Positions 34,806 through 43,590 of a stretch of DNA of 64,000 bases are shown here, one piece after another. Position 1 is the stretch's first letter. The number at the start of each line of letters is the position of its first letter. Position numbers and translations under genes: made by a program. Below the pieces are notes generated by a model. It made no database searches and was not told the origin of the DNA. It saw only the letters and a list, made by a program, of their open reading frames with translations. This stretch comes from Mesorhizobium jarvisii (lineage in GTDB: Bacteria; Pseudomonadota; Alphaproteobacteria; Rhizobiales; Rhizobiaceae), in assembly GCF_003601985.1 (NCBI RefSeq), contig NZ_QZXA01000013.1, positions 1-64,000 of the forward strand, given 5' to 3'.

Positions 34806-35692
34806 GCACGATCGCCGAGACAGCCGCTCGAGGCCAGGCCCGTCGCCGCCTGCGCTTCGACGGATGGCGGTGGGGCGGACGCATCTTCCTCGTGTTCATG
34901 CTGCTTTACACCGCGTTGCCGATGGTCTGGATGCTGCTCACCTCGATCAAGTCGGGCTTTGCCGCGATGCAATTCCCGCCGCAATGGTGGCCTGACCAGC
35001 CGACCCTTGCCAGCTACCAGAAGCTGCTCGATCCGCAGAACAGCGTCGGCCAGGACTTCCTCCGCTTCTTCTGGAACAGCCTTTTCGTCTCCACCGCCAC
35101 GACTGTCCTCTCGGTGATCGTGGCGGTTCCGGCGGCCTACGCGTTTTCGCGCTTCACCTTCCCGGGCCGGAACTTCCTGTTCTTCACCGTCCTGCTGCGC
35201 AACATGTTCCCGGCGGTGATCTTTCTCGTGCCGCTCTTCATCCTGATGCGCGCGATCGGGCTGGTGAACACGCATGGCTCGCTCGTTCTCACCTACCTCA
35301 CCTTCGGCCTGCCGCTGGCGATCTGGCTGCTCAAGGGCTTCTACGACAACATCCCGGTGCAACTCGAGCAGGCGGCGCGAATCGATGGCGCAACGCGGTT
35401 CCAGGCCTTCATCCTGATCGTGATGCCGCTGTCGACGCCGGGCATCATCGCCACGGCGATCTATTCCTTCATCGGTGCGTGGAACGAGTACATCTACGCC
35501 TACACCTTCCTCTCCAAGAACGAACAGCTGACACTGCCGGTCGGCATCCAGCGCTTCTTCTCGGAAAACACGACGGACTTTCCGGGCCTGATGGCGGCCA
35601 GTTTCATCATGAGCGTGCCCGTCGTGGTGCTGTTCCTCGTCCTGCAACGATACTTCGTACGCGCCCTTACAGAAGGCGCGGTCAAGCATTAG
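34802..35692 (+). CDS. MalG/UgpE-type ABC transporter permease
   Basis: This 296-residue permease has six hydrophobic segments. The EAA loop reads VQLEQAARIDGATRFQAF near residue 190, followed by IVMPLSTPGIIATAIYSFIGAWNEY, the hallmark C-terminal half of MalG relatives. Its ATG overlaps the stop of the MalF-type gene, and the ATPase gene follows after 10 bases. Confidence 0.93.
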   Translation: MSTIAETAARGQARRRLRFDGWRWGGRIFLVFMLLYTALPMVWMLLTSIKSGFAAMQFPPQWWPDQPTLASYQKLLDPQNSVGQDFLRFFWNSLFVSTATTVLSVIVAVPAAYAFSRFTFPGRNFLFFTVLLRNMFPAVIFLVPLFILMRAIGLVNTHGSLVLTYLTFGLPLAIWLLKGFYDNIPVQLEQAARIDGATRFQAFILIVMPLSTPGIIATAIYSFIGAWNEYIYAYTFLSKNEQLTLPVGIQRFFSENTTDFPGLMAASFIMSVPVVVLFLVLQRYFVRALTEGAVKH

Positions 35693-35702
35693 GGAGTTGC
35701 CG

Positions 35703-36800
35703 ATGGCCCATGTGGTCCTCAAAGATCTCGTCAAGACCTATGGCAGCTTCAAAGCCGTCAACGAGGTCTCGCTGACGGTCAATGATGGTGAGTTCGTCGC
35801 GCTCGTCGGCCCCTCGGGCTGCGGCAAGACGACAACGCTCAATCTCATTGCCGGGCTGATCCCGATCACGTCGGGCGACATCGTCATCGGCGACCAGGTG
35901 GTCAACGATCTCGACCCCAAGGACCGGGACATCGCAATGGTGTTCCAGAACTACGCGCTCTATCCGCAAAAGTCGGTCTATATGAACCTCGCCTTCCCGC
36001 TGCAGATGCGCAAGCTGCCCAAGGCCGAGATCGACAAGAAGGTCCGCGAAGCGGCGCGTGTGCTCGACATGACGCAGTTGCTCGAGCGCAAGCCGCGCGA
36101 ACTTTCGGGCGGTCAACAGCAGCGCGTGGCGCTTGGCCGCGCGCTTGTTCGAGACCCCGCGGTGTTCCTGATGGACGAACCGCTGTCCAATCTCGACGCC
36201 AAGCTGCGCGTCCAGATGCGCTCCGAAATCAAGCGATTCCATCAGGACCTCAAGGCGACGATCGTCTATGTGACGCACGACCAGCTCGAAGCCGTGACCA
36301 TGGCGGACAGGATGGCTGTGATGAACGGCGGCTTTCTGCAGCAATATGATTCGCCGGCGCAGGTTTTCGCGCATCCCGCCAACATGTTCGTCGCCAGCTT
36401 CGTCGGCAGCCCGGCGATGAGCCTTATTCCGCTGGAGGCATCGACGGCAAACGGCGACACCGTCCTGAAGAGCGCCGAAGGCTGGAGCCTCCAGCTGTCG
36501 CAACGCAACGCGCGCAAGGCCCAGAGCGCGACCACCAGGAAGGTCGTGCTCGGTGCGCGACACTCGACGATCAAACTCCACAAAAGCGCGGTCCCCGGCG
36601 CCATCCCGGCCAAGGCCTATACGGTGGAACCAACCGGAGACGTCACCTTCGTGCAGGCGCTCCTCTCCGGCGCCATCGTCAACATCAGCGTATCCCCCAA
36701 CATTGCCGTCAAACCTGACGAGCAGATCTGGCTCGAGTTCGACCAGGAGCGGATGCACCTGTTCGACGGCGAAACTGAAATGGCACTCGAGGCCGCCTGA
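35703..36800 (+). CDS. MalK/UgpC-type ABC transporter ATP-binding protein
   Basis: This 365-residue ATPase has Walker A GPSGCGKTT, Q-loop VFQNYALYP, signature LSGGQQQR and Walker B VFLMDEPLSNLDAKLR. A C-terminal TOBE-type regulatory domain of about 120 residues is specific to the MalK/UgpC class. GGGAG lies upstream of ATG 35703; the TTG two codons earlier is less likely. It completes the importer and is followed by a dehydratase gene 33 bases later. Confidence 0.94.
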   Translation: MAHVVLKDLVKTYGSFKAVNEVSLTVNDGEFVALVGPSGCGKTTTLNLIAGLIPITSGDIVIGDQVVNDLDPKDRDIAMVFQNYALYPQKSVYMNLAFPLQMRKLPKAEIDKKVREAARVLDMTQLLERKPRELSGGQQQRVALGRALVRDPAVFLMDEPLSNLDAKLRVQMRSEIKRFHQDLKATIVYVTHDQLEAVTMADRMAVMNGGFLQQYDSPAQVFAHPANMFVASFVGSPAMSLIPLEASTANGDTVLKSAEGWSLQLSQRNARKAQSATTRKVVLGARHSTIKLHKSAVPGAIPAKAYTVEPTGDVTFVQALLSGAIVNISVSPNIAVKPDEQIWLEFDQERMHLFDGETEMALEAA

Positions 36801-36833
36801 GACAGGGCGGATGCGATTGGGACGTGGGCGTGG

Positions 36834-37997
36834 ATGACGACGAAGCTCAAGATCACGGCGATCAAGCCCTACCCGGTGTGGGTGGGAACGCGCAACCAGA
36901 TGCTGGTGAAGGTCGAGACCGACCAGGGCATATTCGGCTGGGGCGAGAGCGGCTTGAGCGGCCGCGAAAGGGCCGTGACCGGCGCGGTCGAGCACTATCG
37001 CGAATTCCTCATCGGCCGCGATCCCCTGCAGATCGGCCGGATCTGGCAAGAGGCCTATCGCAGCCAGTATTTTGAAGGCGGGCGCGTTCTGCAGGCGGCG
37101 ATTTCCGCCATCGACATCGCGCTTCATGACATCAAGGGCAAGGCGCTGGGGGTGCCGGTCTACGAACTGCTCGGCGGCAAGCAGCGTGACCGCATCCCCA
37201 CCTTCGCTTCGACCGGTGACGAGGCCGAGGGCGATGTCGCCATCGAACGGGCCCGCGAGCTGTACAAGCAGGGCTGGCAGGCGATCCGCTTCTTCCCCGC
37301 CGGGCAAAGCAGCAAGGACATTTTCGAGCCGCGCGAGTCGATCGGCGTGACCGCCCGGATGCTGAACAAGGCCCGCGAGGCGCTGGGCGACGAGGTCGTC
37401 CTCGGCATCGACTATCATCATCGGCTGTCCGTGGCCGAGGCGGCGAGCTTCTGCAACAAGCTCGGCTGCGGCGTGCTCGATTTCCTCGAGGAGCCGATAC
37501 GCGACGAAACCCCGGAAGCCTACGAATCCCTGCGCACGATGACCGACATCCCGTTCGCCATCGGCGAGGAATTTGCCAGCAAGTGGCAGTTCCTGCCCTA
37601 CATCGAGCGCGGCATCCATCAGTTCAACCGGCTCGACGTCTGCAATGTCGGCGGGCTCACCGAAGCGATGAAGGTCGCCGGCTGGAGCGAGGCGCACTAT
37701 GTCGACCTGATGCCGCACAATCCGCTGGGCCCAGTGTGCACGGCCGCGACCGTGCATCTCGCCGCCGCGGTCCCCAATTTCGCCTGGCTCGAGACCAGGG
37801 TGCCCGAAAGGAAGCTGGGCTTCGACAGTTCCGAGTTCTTCCCCGTGCAACCACAACTCGACGGCCCCGCCTATCCGGTCGGCGATCTGCCGGGGCTCGG
37901 CGTCGAGGTCAACGAGGCGGCGATCCAGGCGCAGAGTTTCCGTTTCTGGGAGGCACCCCACCTCAAGCGCCGCGACGGTTCTGTCACCAACTGGTAG
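36834..37997 (+). CDS. Galactonate dehydratase-like enolase-superfamily protein (4)
   Basis: This 387-residue MR-family protein closely follows the DgoD layout. Asp193 and His195 are in GIDYHHR, Glu219 in FLEEP, Glu245 in IGEEF, and His295 in MPHNPLGP. DgoD uses the equivalent Asp-x-His pair and MPHNPLGP His to dehydrate D-galactonate to 2-keto-3-deoxy-galactonate. The C-terminus ends with RRDGSVTNW, as in many DgoD relatives. It is cotranscribed with the MalEFGK-type importer. The actual sugar acid could be another hexonate. Confidence 0.9.
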   Translation: MTTKLKITAIKPYPVWVGTRNQMLVKVETDQGIFGWGESGLSGRERAVTGAVEHYREFLIGRDPLQIGRIWQEAYRSQYFEGGRVLQAAISAIDIALHDIKGKALGVPVYELLGGKQRDRIPTFASTGDEAEGDVAIERARELYKQGWQAIRFFPAGQSSKDIFEPRESIGVTARMLNKAREALGDEVVLGIDYHHRLSVAEAASFCNKLGCGVLDFLEEPIRDETPEAYESLRTMTDIPFAIGEEFASKWQFLPYIERGIHQFNRLDVCNVGGLTEAMKVAGWSEAHYVDLMPHNPLGPVCTAATVHLAAAVPNFAWLETRVPERKLGFDSSEFFPVQPQLDGPAYPVGDLPGLGVEVNEAAIQAQSFRFWEAPHLKRRDGSVTNW

Positions 37998-38020
37998 TTC
38001 AATTTCAACCGGAGTCCACC

Positions 38021-38770
38021 ATGACGCATACCTCCGACATCATTCGGCCGCCCAAGGACCTGATCGAGGGATTGAGGGAGATCGGTGCCGCGACCGTTGC
38101 GGGCACGCTCGGCCATATGGGCTTCCGCAATCCCCACATGGTCGGTCCGGTGGCGCAGAACCACGGCAAGTCGATCGTCGGGCCGGCGCTGACGCTGCAA
38201 TTCCTGCCGCAGCGGCCGGATCTCTTCAACGAGGGCGAATATGCCGACCCGGAGACGCAACTGCACCGGCACGTGCTTTATCATGCCCAGGAAGGCGACG
38301 TGGTCGTGGTCGACGCGCGCGGCGATATGAGCTCGGGTGTCTTCGGCGACATGATGTCGACCTACTTCAAGGGCAGAGGCGGCGCGGGCATCGTCATCGA
38401 CGGATGCATGCGCGACAGGCCCAATGTCGAGAAGCTCGACCTGCCGCTTTGGCTGCGCGGCTGGACGCCCAACTATCATGTTCAGACCAGCATTTACCCC
38501 AATGCCGTCAACGTTCCGATTGCCTGCGGCGGTGTCACGGTGATCCCCGGCGACATCATCGTTGCCGACGATGACGGCGTCGTGGTGGTTCCCGTCGCCA
38601 TGGCCGCAAAGGTCATCGAAGAAGCAAAGACACATCACGATTGGGAAGAGTTCTCGCGAGAGAAGCTTATGCAGGGCGCCCCGTTGCAACGCTATTATCC
38701 GCTGCATGACGACGCGCGCGGAGAGTACGAGGCGTGGCGCAAAGCAAACGGCTTGGGGAACCCAAACTAG
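38021..38770 (+). CDS. RraA/4-hydroxy-4-methyl-2-oxoglutarate aldolase-family protein
   Basis: This 249-residue protein belongs to the RraA-like fold family, which includes class II HMG/CHA aldolases and oxaloacetate decarboxylases. GIVIDGCMRD carries the Arg-Asp pair for metal and pyruvate binding, and GDVVVVDARGD and PGDIIVADDDGVVVVP are family hallmarks. Cleavage of a 2-keto-3-deoxy acid produced by the upstream dehydratase would fit. An RNase E inhibitor role is unlikely given the longer N- and C-termini. CCGGAG precedes the ATG. Confidence 0.9.
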   Translation: MTHTSDIIRPPKDLIEGLREIGAATVAGTLGHMGFRNPHMVGPVAQNHGKSIVGPALTLQFLPQRPDLFNEGEYADPETQLHRHVLYHAQEGDVVVVDARGDMSSGVFGDMMSTYFKGRGGAGIVIDGCMRDRPNVEKLDLPLWLRGWTPNYHVQTSIYPNAVNVPIACGGVTVIPGDIIVADDDGVVVVPVAMAAKVIEEAKTHHDWEEFSREKLMQGAPLQRYYPLHDDARGEYEAWRKANGLGNPN

Positions 38771-38845
38771 CGCAGGGATCACCCGCGGCAGATGGCAGCC
38801 CCTTCCGGCGGCGCGATGGCCTCTCGCCGCAGCGTCGCGCGATAT

Positions 38846-38878
38846 TTTGAGCCTGCCTCGCCTAGGGGCGGGCTCAAA
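38846..38878. terminator. Bidirectional hairpin between convergent genes
   Basis: TTTGAGCCTGCC pairs with GGCGGGCTCAAA (12-base stem, one G-T pair, nine-base loop). It lies between the RraA-like gene and the convergent flavin reductase gene and contains the reductase stop codon (38874-38876). The stem flanks are A/T-rich in both directions. Confidence 0.6.
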
Positions 38879-39422
38879 GAAAACGTGACGAATCAAGCAG
38901 CTCGGCCACGCCGTCCAGTTCCTTGTGCAGGCGATGCCAGCGACGGTCGAGATAGACCAGCGAATGCGCCTCCGGAGGGACCTCGTCCGGCTGTACGTCG
39001 CCTTCCAGCAGCTCCGCCGCGACCAGCGTCGCGCCCTCGATCGGCAGCAGGCCGAGCCGGCGCGCGCGGAACCAAGTCGAAACGCCGGTATAGCGCGGCT
39101 CGCCCGTCGGCAGCCGTGCCCAGGCGCCCCCGGGCGGAAAGCGTTCCGCGCCGCTCGATGCGCAGAGTTGCGCCAGGTCGATATCGGTGAAGCGGAGCAG
39201 GTGGATCACCATGGTCTCGGCCCGCAGCAGGGGCTCGGACGAGGTCGATTTCATCGAAAGCGAGAAGGCGACGACCGGCGGCGCCGCACTCACCGAGATC
39301 AGCGAGGACACGGTCATCGCCACCGGCCTGTCGCCGGGGTCGGCCGTGATCACGGCGACACCCGCCGGATGGCGGCGAAAGGCTTCGCGGAAGGCGTTGG
39401 TCATCGGATGCGGCAAGCTCAT
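38874..39422 (-). CDS. Flavin reductase of a two-component monooxygenase
   Basis: This 182-residue flavin:NAD(P)H oxidoreductase of the HpaC/HsaB/GraD-like group has FRRHPAGVAVITAD at the N-terminus, MTVSSLISVSAAPPVVAFSLS in the FMN-binding barrel, and HSLVYLDRRWHRL at the C-terminus. It would supply reduced flavin to the oxygenase encoded just upstream in the operon (39486-40706). It is the last gene of the 21-gene aromatic run. An internal ATG six codons in is an alternative start. Confidence 0.92.
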   Translation of the reverse strand: MSLPHPMTNAFREAFRRHPAGVAVITADPGDRPVAMTVSSLISVSAAPPVVAFSLSMKSTSSEPLLRAETMVIHLLRFTDIDLAQLCASSGAERFPPGGAWARLPTGEPRYTGVSTWFRARRLGLLPIEGATLVAAELLEGDVQPDEVPPEAHSLVYLDRRWHRLHKELDGVAELLDSSRFL

Positions 39423-39485
39423 CGACGTATCTCAGCTCCACTTTGAAAAGGAGGCCGGGCGGCGTCCCCCGCCCGGCCCTTCGGA

Positions 39486-40706
39486 CTACTTCTTCTCGAT
39501 CAGGTCGTAGAACTGCCAGACGCGGTCGCTCCACATGCCGCCGATATCGCGGCCGGCCGAGGTGACGATCGACGGCGCGATCGTGAAGTGGTTGGCCGCC
39601 ACCATCATCTCGCGGAAGGTGCGCTGGATCACGCCGGCGCGCAGCGACGCGCCGCCGCCCGCGCGGTAGGCGAAGTTGCAGATATCGACGCCGACTTCGT
39701 GAATCTCGGACTTGGCCAGATGGACAAGGCTGATCTGTCGCGTCGACATCCTGTTGCCTGCCTCGACCGTCGCCTCGACGTCGCGCCAGGTTTCGAAGAC
39801 AAAGGCGCGGGCGGCACGATAGCGAGCCTCGGCGCGGCCGTAGTCGTGCCAGAACTTCTCGCTCTCGCCGATCAGCCCGGCGCGGCCCGACTTCGAGCGG
39901 GCGAACTTGGCGATCTCGTCCAGCATCCGCCGGCCGGCACCCAGCGCCCAGCCGGTATGGCCGATGGCGGCGAGGCCCACGACACCGAGGCTGAAGAACT
40001 CCTTCTGGCGCAGCGGCGGCGCGGTCAGGATCGGGAAGACGAGATCATCGGCGATGAAGACGTCCTCGGCCGCGTAGTCGATGCTACCGGTGCCGCCAAG
40101 GCCCAGCACGTCCCAATTGCCGAGCTGCTTGTGCTCGGAGATCGGCGCATGGGCGCACATGACGATGACATTGCCGTTCTCATCCTTGGCGGGCTTGCCG
40201 GAGCCGTCGTCGACGAAGGCGGCGCTGTGGCTGTAGGTGGCGTGGCTGAATCCGCTGCCATAGCTCCACTTGCCGTTCAGCCGGTAGCCGCCGTCGACCT
40301 TCTTCAGCATGCCCAGCGGCGCGCCCTGCCCCGAGAAGCGGTTGTCGGTGCCCGGCGCGAAAAGCCGCGCGACCGCACTGTCAGGCAGGAAGGCCGCCGA
40401 CATCGCGCCGATGCAGCAATGCACCATCGAAACCCAGCCCGCCGCACCCGAATGCCAGGTGATCGCCTCGATCAGTTCAAGGCCCTGCGTGGGTGGCAAC
40501 TGCGCGCCGCCAAGGCTTTCGGCGGCGAAGATATGCGACATGCGCAGCGGCTTCAGCGCCTCGAAACTAGCCTGGGTCAGTTCGCCGCTCTCCTCGTCGG
40601 CGGCGGCATTGGCTTCCAGGATCGGCCCGATCTCCGCGATCTTCTTCAGCAGGTCGCGATGGTCGACGGTCGTTCCCCAAGAGCCATGCTTGATGGGTTT
40701 GTTCAT
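39486..40706 (-). CDS. Acyl-CoA dehydrogenase-fold flavin-dependent monooxygenase (oxygenase component)
   Basis: This 406-residue protein has the acyl-CoA dehydrogenase fold of group D flavin monooxygenases (HsaA, and by analogy GraA resorcinol hydroxylase), which hydroxylate phenols with reduced flavin. AITWHSGAAGWVSMVH, GGYRLNGKWSYGSGFSHA, NWDVLGLGGTGSIDY and the C-terminal AYRAGGGASLRAGVIQRTFREMM support this. A flavin reductase gene follows immediately, as expected for a two-component enzyme. AAGGAGGAG precedes the ATG. The true substrate is not shown by sequence. Confidence 0.9.
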   Translation of the reverse strand: MNKPIKHGSWGTTVDHRDLLKKIAEIGPILEANAAADEESGELTQASFEALKPLRMSHIFAAESLGGAQLPPTQGLELIEAITWHSGAAGWVSMVHCCIGAMSAAFLPDSAVARLFAPGTDNRFSGQGAPLGMLKKVDGGYRLNGKWSYGSGFSHATYSHSAAFVDDGSGKPAKDENGNVIVMCAHAPISEHKQLGNWDVLGLGGTGSIDYAAEDVFIADDLVFPILTAPPLRQKEFFSLGVVGLAAIGHTGWALGAGRRMLDEIAKFARSKSGRAGLIGESEKFWHDYGRAEARYRAARAFVFETWRDVEATVEAGNRMSTRQISLVHLAKSEIHEVGVDICNFAYRAGGGASLRAGVIQRTFREMMVAANHFTIAPSIVTSAGRDIGGMWSDRVWQFYDLIEKK

Positions 40707-40734
40707 CGTTTTCTCCTCCTTGTTTGAAATGTGA

Positions 40735-41523
40735 TCAGCCGGCGAGGAAGTCGCCGATCTTGCTCAGCGTTTCGGGTTTTTCCTGCATGACGAAATGGCC
40801 GGCATCCTCGACCAGGATCAGGCGTGCATCCGGGAGCGCCTCGACGAAGAGTGGCGCCTGGCCGGCGGGCAGAAGACGGTCCCTGGTGCCCCAGACGACC
40901 AGCGCCGGATTGGTGATGCGCGCCAGGAAACGGCGCAGATTCGGGTGGCCCATGCCGAATGGCGCCAGCAGGCGACCCAGCGTCTCGCCCTCACGGGCGC
41001 GATCGGCGCCGAAGGCCTCCGCAAAGGCCGGGTCCGAGCCGTCGGGGAAATAGCGCAACGCCACCGAGACGTCATGCGCCAGAAAGGCCGGCAGCTCCTG
41101 CGGCGCCACCGCGCCCAAATCCGTCGCCGGATGCGCGGGATCGTTGAGCCCGGCCGGCGCGACCAGCACCACCTTGTCGAAACGCTCGCGGGCAAGGCCA
41201 GCCAGCTCGGTCGCCATCCAGCCACCCATGGAAAAGCCGATGAGATGAGGCTTCTCCGGCAGGTCCAGGGCATCGAGCAGGTTCAGATAATGCAGAACCA
41301 TGTCGGACATGCCAGCCACATGCGGCGCGGCACCCGAAAAGCCGAAGCCCGGATGGCTGGGGCACAGAACGCGGAAACGGTCGGCGAGACCTGCTGCAAA
41401 GTCGAAACCTTCCAGCGTCGAGGCGCCGTGCAGGAACAGCACGGGCTTGCCCTTGCCGATGGCCTTCACCACCGTCTTTACGCCGCCGACATCGTATTCG
41501 AGCGTTTCGAACTGGACGGTCAT
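40735..41523 (-). CDS. Alpha/beta hydrolase
   Basis: This 262-residue hydrolase has the oxyanion motif FLHGAS, nucleophile elbow GFSMGG, acid in VVWGTRDRL and His in VEDAGHFVMQEKPE, giving a complete Ser-Asp-His triad. It resembles ring-cleavage-product hydrolases and related esterases. GAGGAGGAAT fixes the start at 41523; the much longer open frame upstream is a shadow of the alcohol dehydrogenase. In an aromatic operon it may cleave an ester substrate or a ring-fission product, which is inference. Confidence 0.9.
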   Translation of the reverse strand: MTVQFETLEYDVGGVKTVVKAIGKGKPVLFLHGASTLEGFDFAAGLADRFRVLCPSHPGFGFSGAAPHVAGMSDMVLHYLNLLDALDLPEKPHLIGFSMGGWMATELAGLARERFDKVVLVAPAGLNDPAHPATDLGAVAPQELPAFLAHDVSVALRYFPDGSDPAFAEAFGADRAREGETLGRLLAPFGMGHPNLRRFLARITNPALVVWGTRDRLLPAGQAPLFVEALPDARLILVEDAGHFVMQEKPETLSKIGDFLAG

Positions 41524-41534
41524 TCTATTCCTCC

Positions 41535-42551
41535 TCAGACAAGGTCGGGCTGGATCAGCACTTTGCACTGCGTCGTGCGGCGGCGAAGGCTCTCGAAGAC
41601 CTGCGGAACCGGCGACAGATCGATCCGGTCGGTGATCAGCGCCTGCGGCGCGAAAGGTCCGCCGCGCAGCGCATCGAGGGCGACGCCGAACTCGTTGCGC
41701 TGATGGAAGAAGACCGAAAACAGCAGGTTCACTTCTTTGGTCAGCGCGACGAACGGGTCCCATTCGTCGCCGCCGATGCACAGGCCGACGCCGACCACCG
41801 TGCCCTGCAGCCGGACGGCCTTGACCGCCGCGTCGATGAGGCCGCGCTTGCCGACGCATTCGAAGACGATATCGGGCGCGCCGCCGCAGAGATCGGCAAG
41901 GTTCGCGGCCAGCTTGTTGCCCGATAGCGCGAAACCGGTCGCGCCAAGCGCCAGCGCGCGGTCCCGCTGATGGCTGTGGATATCGGCCACGACCACGCAC
42001 GACGCCCCCATCCGCCGCGCCCAGAAGGCGACGAGCAGGCCGATTGGTCCGGCGCCCAGGATCGCGACCCGGTCTCCCGGCTTCATGCCCGAGCGCACGA
42101 TGCAATGCAGCGCGACCGAGAGCGGCTCGGCCAGCGCGCCATCCTCTATCGCCGCCTCTTCGTGCAGGACATGGCATTGGCGCGCGGCGACGGCCGCGTA
42201 TTGCGCATAGCCGCCGCCAATCAGAACCATGTCGGGGCAGCGGCCTGGATCGCCGCGCCGGCAAGCCTGGCAGTGCCCGCAGCCGCGCATCGGCACGACG
42301 GCGACACGGTCACCGATCCGAAGGTCGGCCACCCGTGATCCCAGCGCGACGACGTCGCCGGCGAATTCATGGCCGAGGACGAAGCCTCCACCGATGCCGA
42401 AAGGCGCTGGATCCTCGGTGATGTGCAAGTCGCTGCCGCAGATGCCGCAAGCGGCGACACGCAGGACGACCTCGTCGGGCGCCGGGGTCGGGTCCGGCAC
42501 CGTGCCGACGCGCAGCGGACTGCCGACCGTATCGAAGATGGCTGCTTTCAT
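41535..42551 (-). CDS. Zinc-dependent medium-chain alcohol dehydrogenase
   Basis: This 338-residue MDR enzyme has catalytic zinc ligands in ACGICGSDLH and GHEFAG. The structural zinc loop CGHCQACRRGDPGRC provides four Cys, and the NAD-binding segment is VAILGAGPIGLL. GAGGGAGGG fixes the ATG at 42551. It would oxidise an alcohol side chain or reduce an aldehyde in the aromatic pathway. It follows the LivM-like permease by 13 bases. Confidence 0.93.
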   Translation of the reverse strand: MKAAIFDTVGSPLRVGTVPDPTPAPDEVVLRVAACGICGSDLHITEDPAPFGIGGGFVLGHEFAGDVVALGSRVADLRIGDRVAVVPMRGCGHCQACRRGDPGRCPDMVLIGGGYAQYAAVAARQCHVLHEEAAIEDGALAEPLSVALHCIVRSGMKPGDRVAILGAGPIGLLVAFWARRMGASCVVVADIHSHQRDRALALGATGFALSGNKLAANLADLCGGAPDIVFECVGKRGLIDAAVKAVRLQGTVVGVGLCIGGDEWDPFVALTKEVNLLFSVFFHQRNEFGVALDALRGGPFAPQALITDRIDLSPVPQVFESLRRRTTQCKVLIQPDLV

Positions 42552-42564
42552 AGAACCCTCCCTC

Positions 42565-43590
42565 TCAGCGGTCCGGATCGACGAGCTTGCGTCGGATCGG
42601 GAACCATGGCGCATCCCACCGTTTCGAGATCAGGCCCCAGATGCCGGTGCGGGCGTAGAGCGCCACCAGCAGCGTCATCAGGCCGAGGACGACGAAATAG
42701 GTTGCGCCGTATTCACCGAACCAGCGGTCAGCGATGAAGAAGATCAGGGATCCGATCAGAACGCCCTCGATGGAGCCGATGCCGCCGACCATGACGATGA
42801 AGATCGCCACATTCGCCCACATCGGATCGAAGGCCGAACCCGGCGTGATCCGCAACTGCGCCATGAAGTAGATCGCGCCCGCAAGGCCGCAGCCGACCGC
42901 CGACGCGACGTAGACGAGGAAGCGCAGCTTTGCGACATTCACGCCTTGGCTGGCAGCCGCAACCGGATTGTCGCGCATGGCGATCAGCGCAAGGCCGAAG
43001 CGCGAGCGAAGCAGCCAGTAGCTGCCGCCCAGCGTGACCAGCAGCATGCCGGCGCAGAGCAGTGACATGGCGACATTGCGCTCGAAGGCCGAATAATCCT
43101 TCATCACGCGCAGCGACATGCCCGCGCCGGAATTGACCAGCGGCAGGTTCGAGGCGGTCAGCCGGAAGACCTCGGCCACCACCCATGTGCCGATCGAGAA
43201 ATACGGACCGTCCAGGCGATGAAGCAAAAGGTAGATCGGCACGGCCAGCGCCGCCGGCACCAGCAGCGACAGGAAGACCGCCGCGAACGGATTGATGCCG
43301 TAGGTCTGCGCCAACACGAAAAGCGCGTAGCCGGCCGCGCCCATGAAGGCGTGCTGGCCCACCGAGACAAGGCCGGCATAGCCGGCGAGCAGGTTCCACA
43401 TCTGCGCGACGGCGATGTAGCAGCATAACACCAGGATCGAGCGGATCGTACCGGTCGAGGCCCACCACGGCATGGCCGCGACAGCGATCATCGCCAGCAC
43501 CGCCAGCGTCATCGCGAGGCGGCCCGACCGGGTCTGGCGCTGCACCAGCACCTCGGGCGCCTCGGCTTCCGTGTAGGGGATCGCGCTCAT
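42565..43590 (-). CDS. LivM-type branched-chain/aromatic ABC transporter permease (cassette 1)
   Basis: This 341-residue inner-membrane permease has about nine to ten hydrophobic helices. LLAGYAGLVSVGQHAFMGAAGYALF and VMVGGIGSIEGVLIGS are the conserved LivM segments. The ATG at 43590 overlaps the LivH-type stop by four bases. It belongs to an importer for an organic acid or aromatic acid, to judge by the surrounding dioxygenase genes. It is paralogous to the permease at 50831-51880. Confidence 0.92.
   Translation of the reverse strand: MSAIPYTEAEAPEVLVQRQTRSGRLAMTLAVLAMIAVAAMPWWASTGTIRSILVLCCYIAVAQMWNLLAGYAGLVSVGQHAFMGAAGYALFVLAQTYGINPFAAVFLSLLVPAALAVPIYLLLHRLDGPYFSIGTWVVAEVFRLTASNLPLVNSGAGMSLRVMKDYSAFERNVAMSLLCAGMLLVTLGGSYWLLRSRFGLALIAMRDNPVAAASQGVNVAKLRFLVYVASAVGCGLAGAIYFMAQLRITPGSAFDPMWANVAIFIVMVGGIGSIEGVLIGSLIFFIADRWFGEYGATYFVVLGLMTLLVALYARTGIWGLISKRWDAPWFPIRRKLVDPDR

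Noticed and set aside
35682..37961. A 759-codon minus-strand ORF across the MalK-type ATPase and dehydratase genes
   Set aside because: It is antisense to two well-supported genes and has no recognisable domain or ribosome-binding site.
40735..42264. A 509-codon alpha/beta hydrolase fused to upstream sequence
   Set aside because: The extra N-terminus is an off-frame reading of the alcohol dehydrogenase gene. GAGGAGGAAT and hydrolase homology place the start at 41523.
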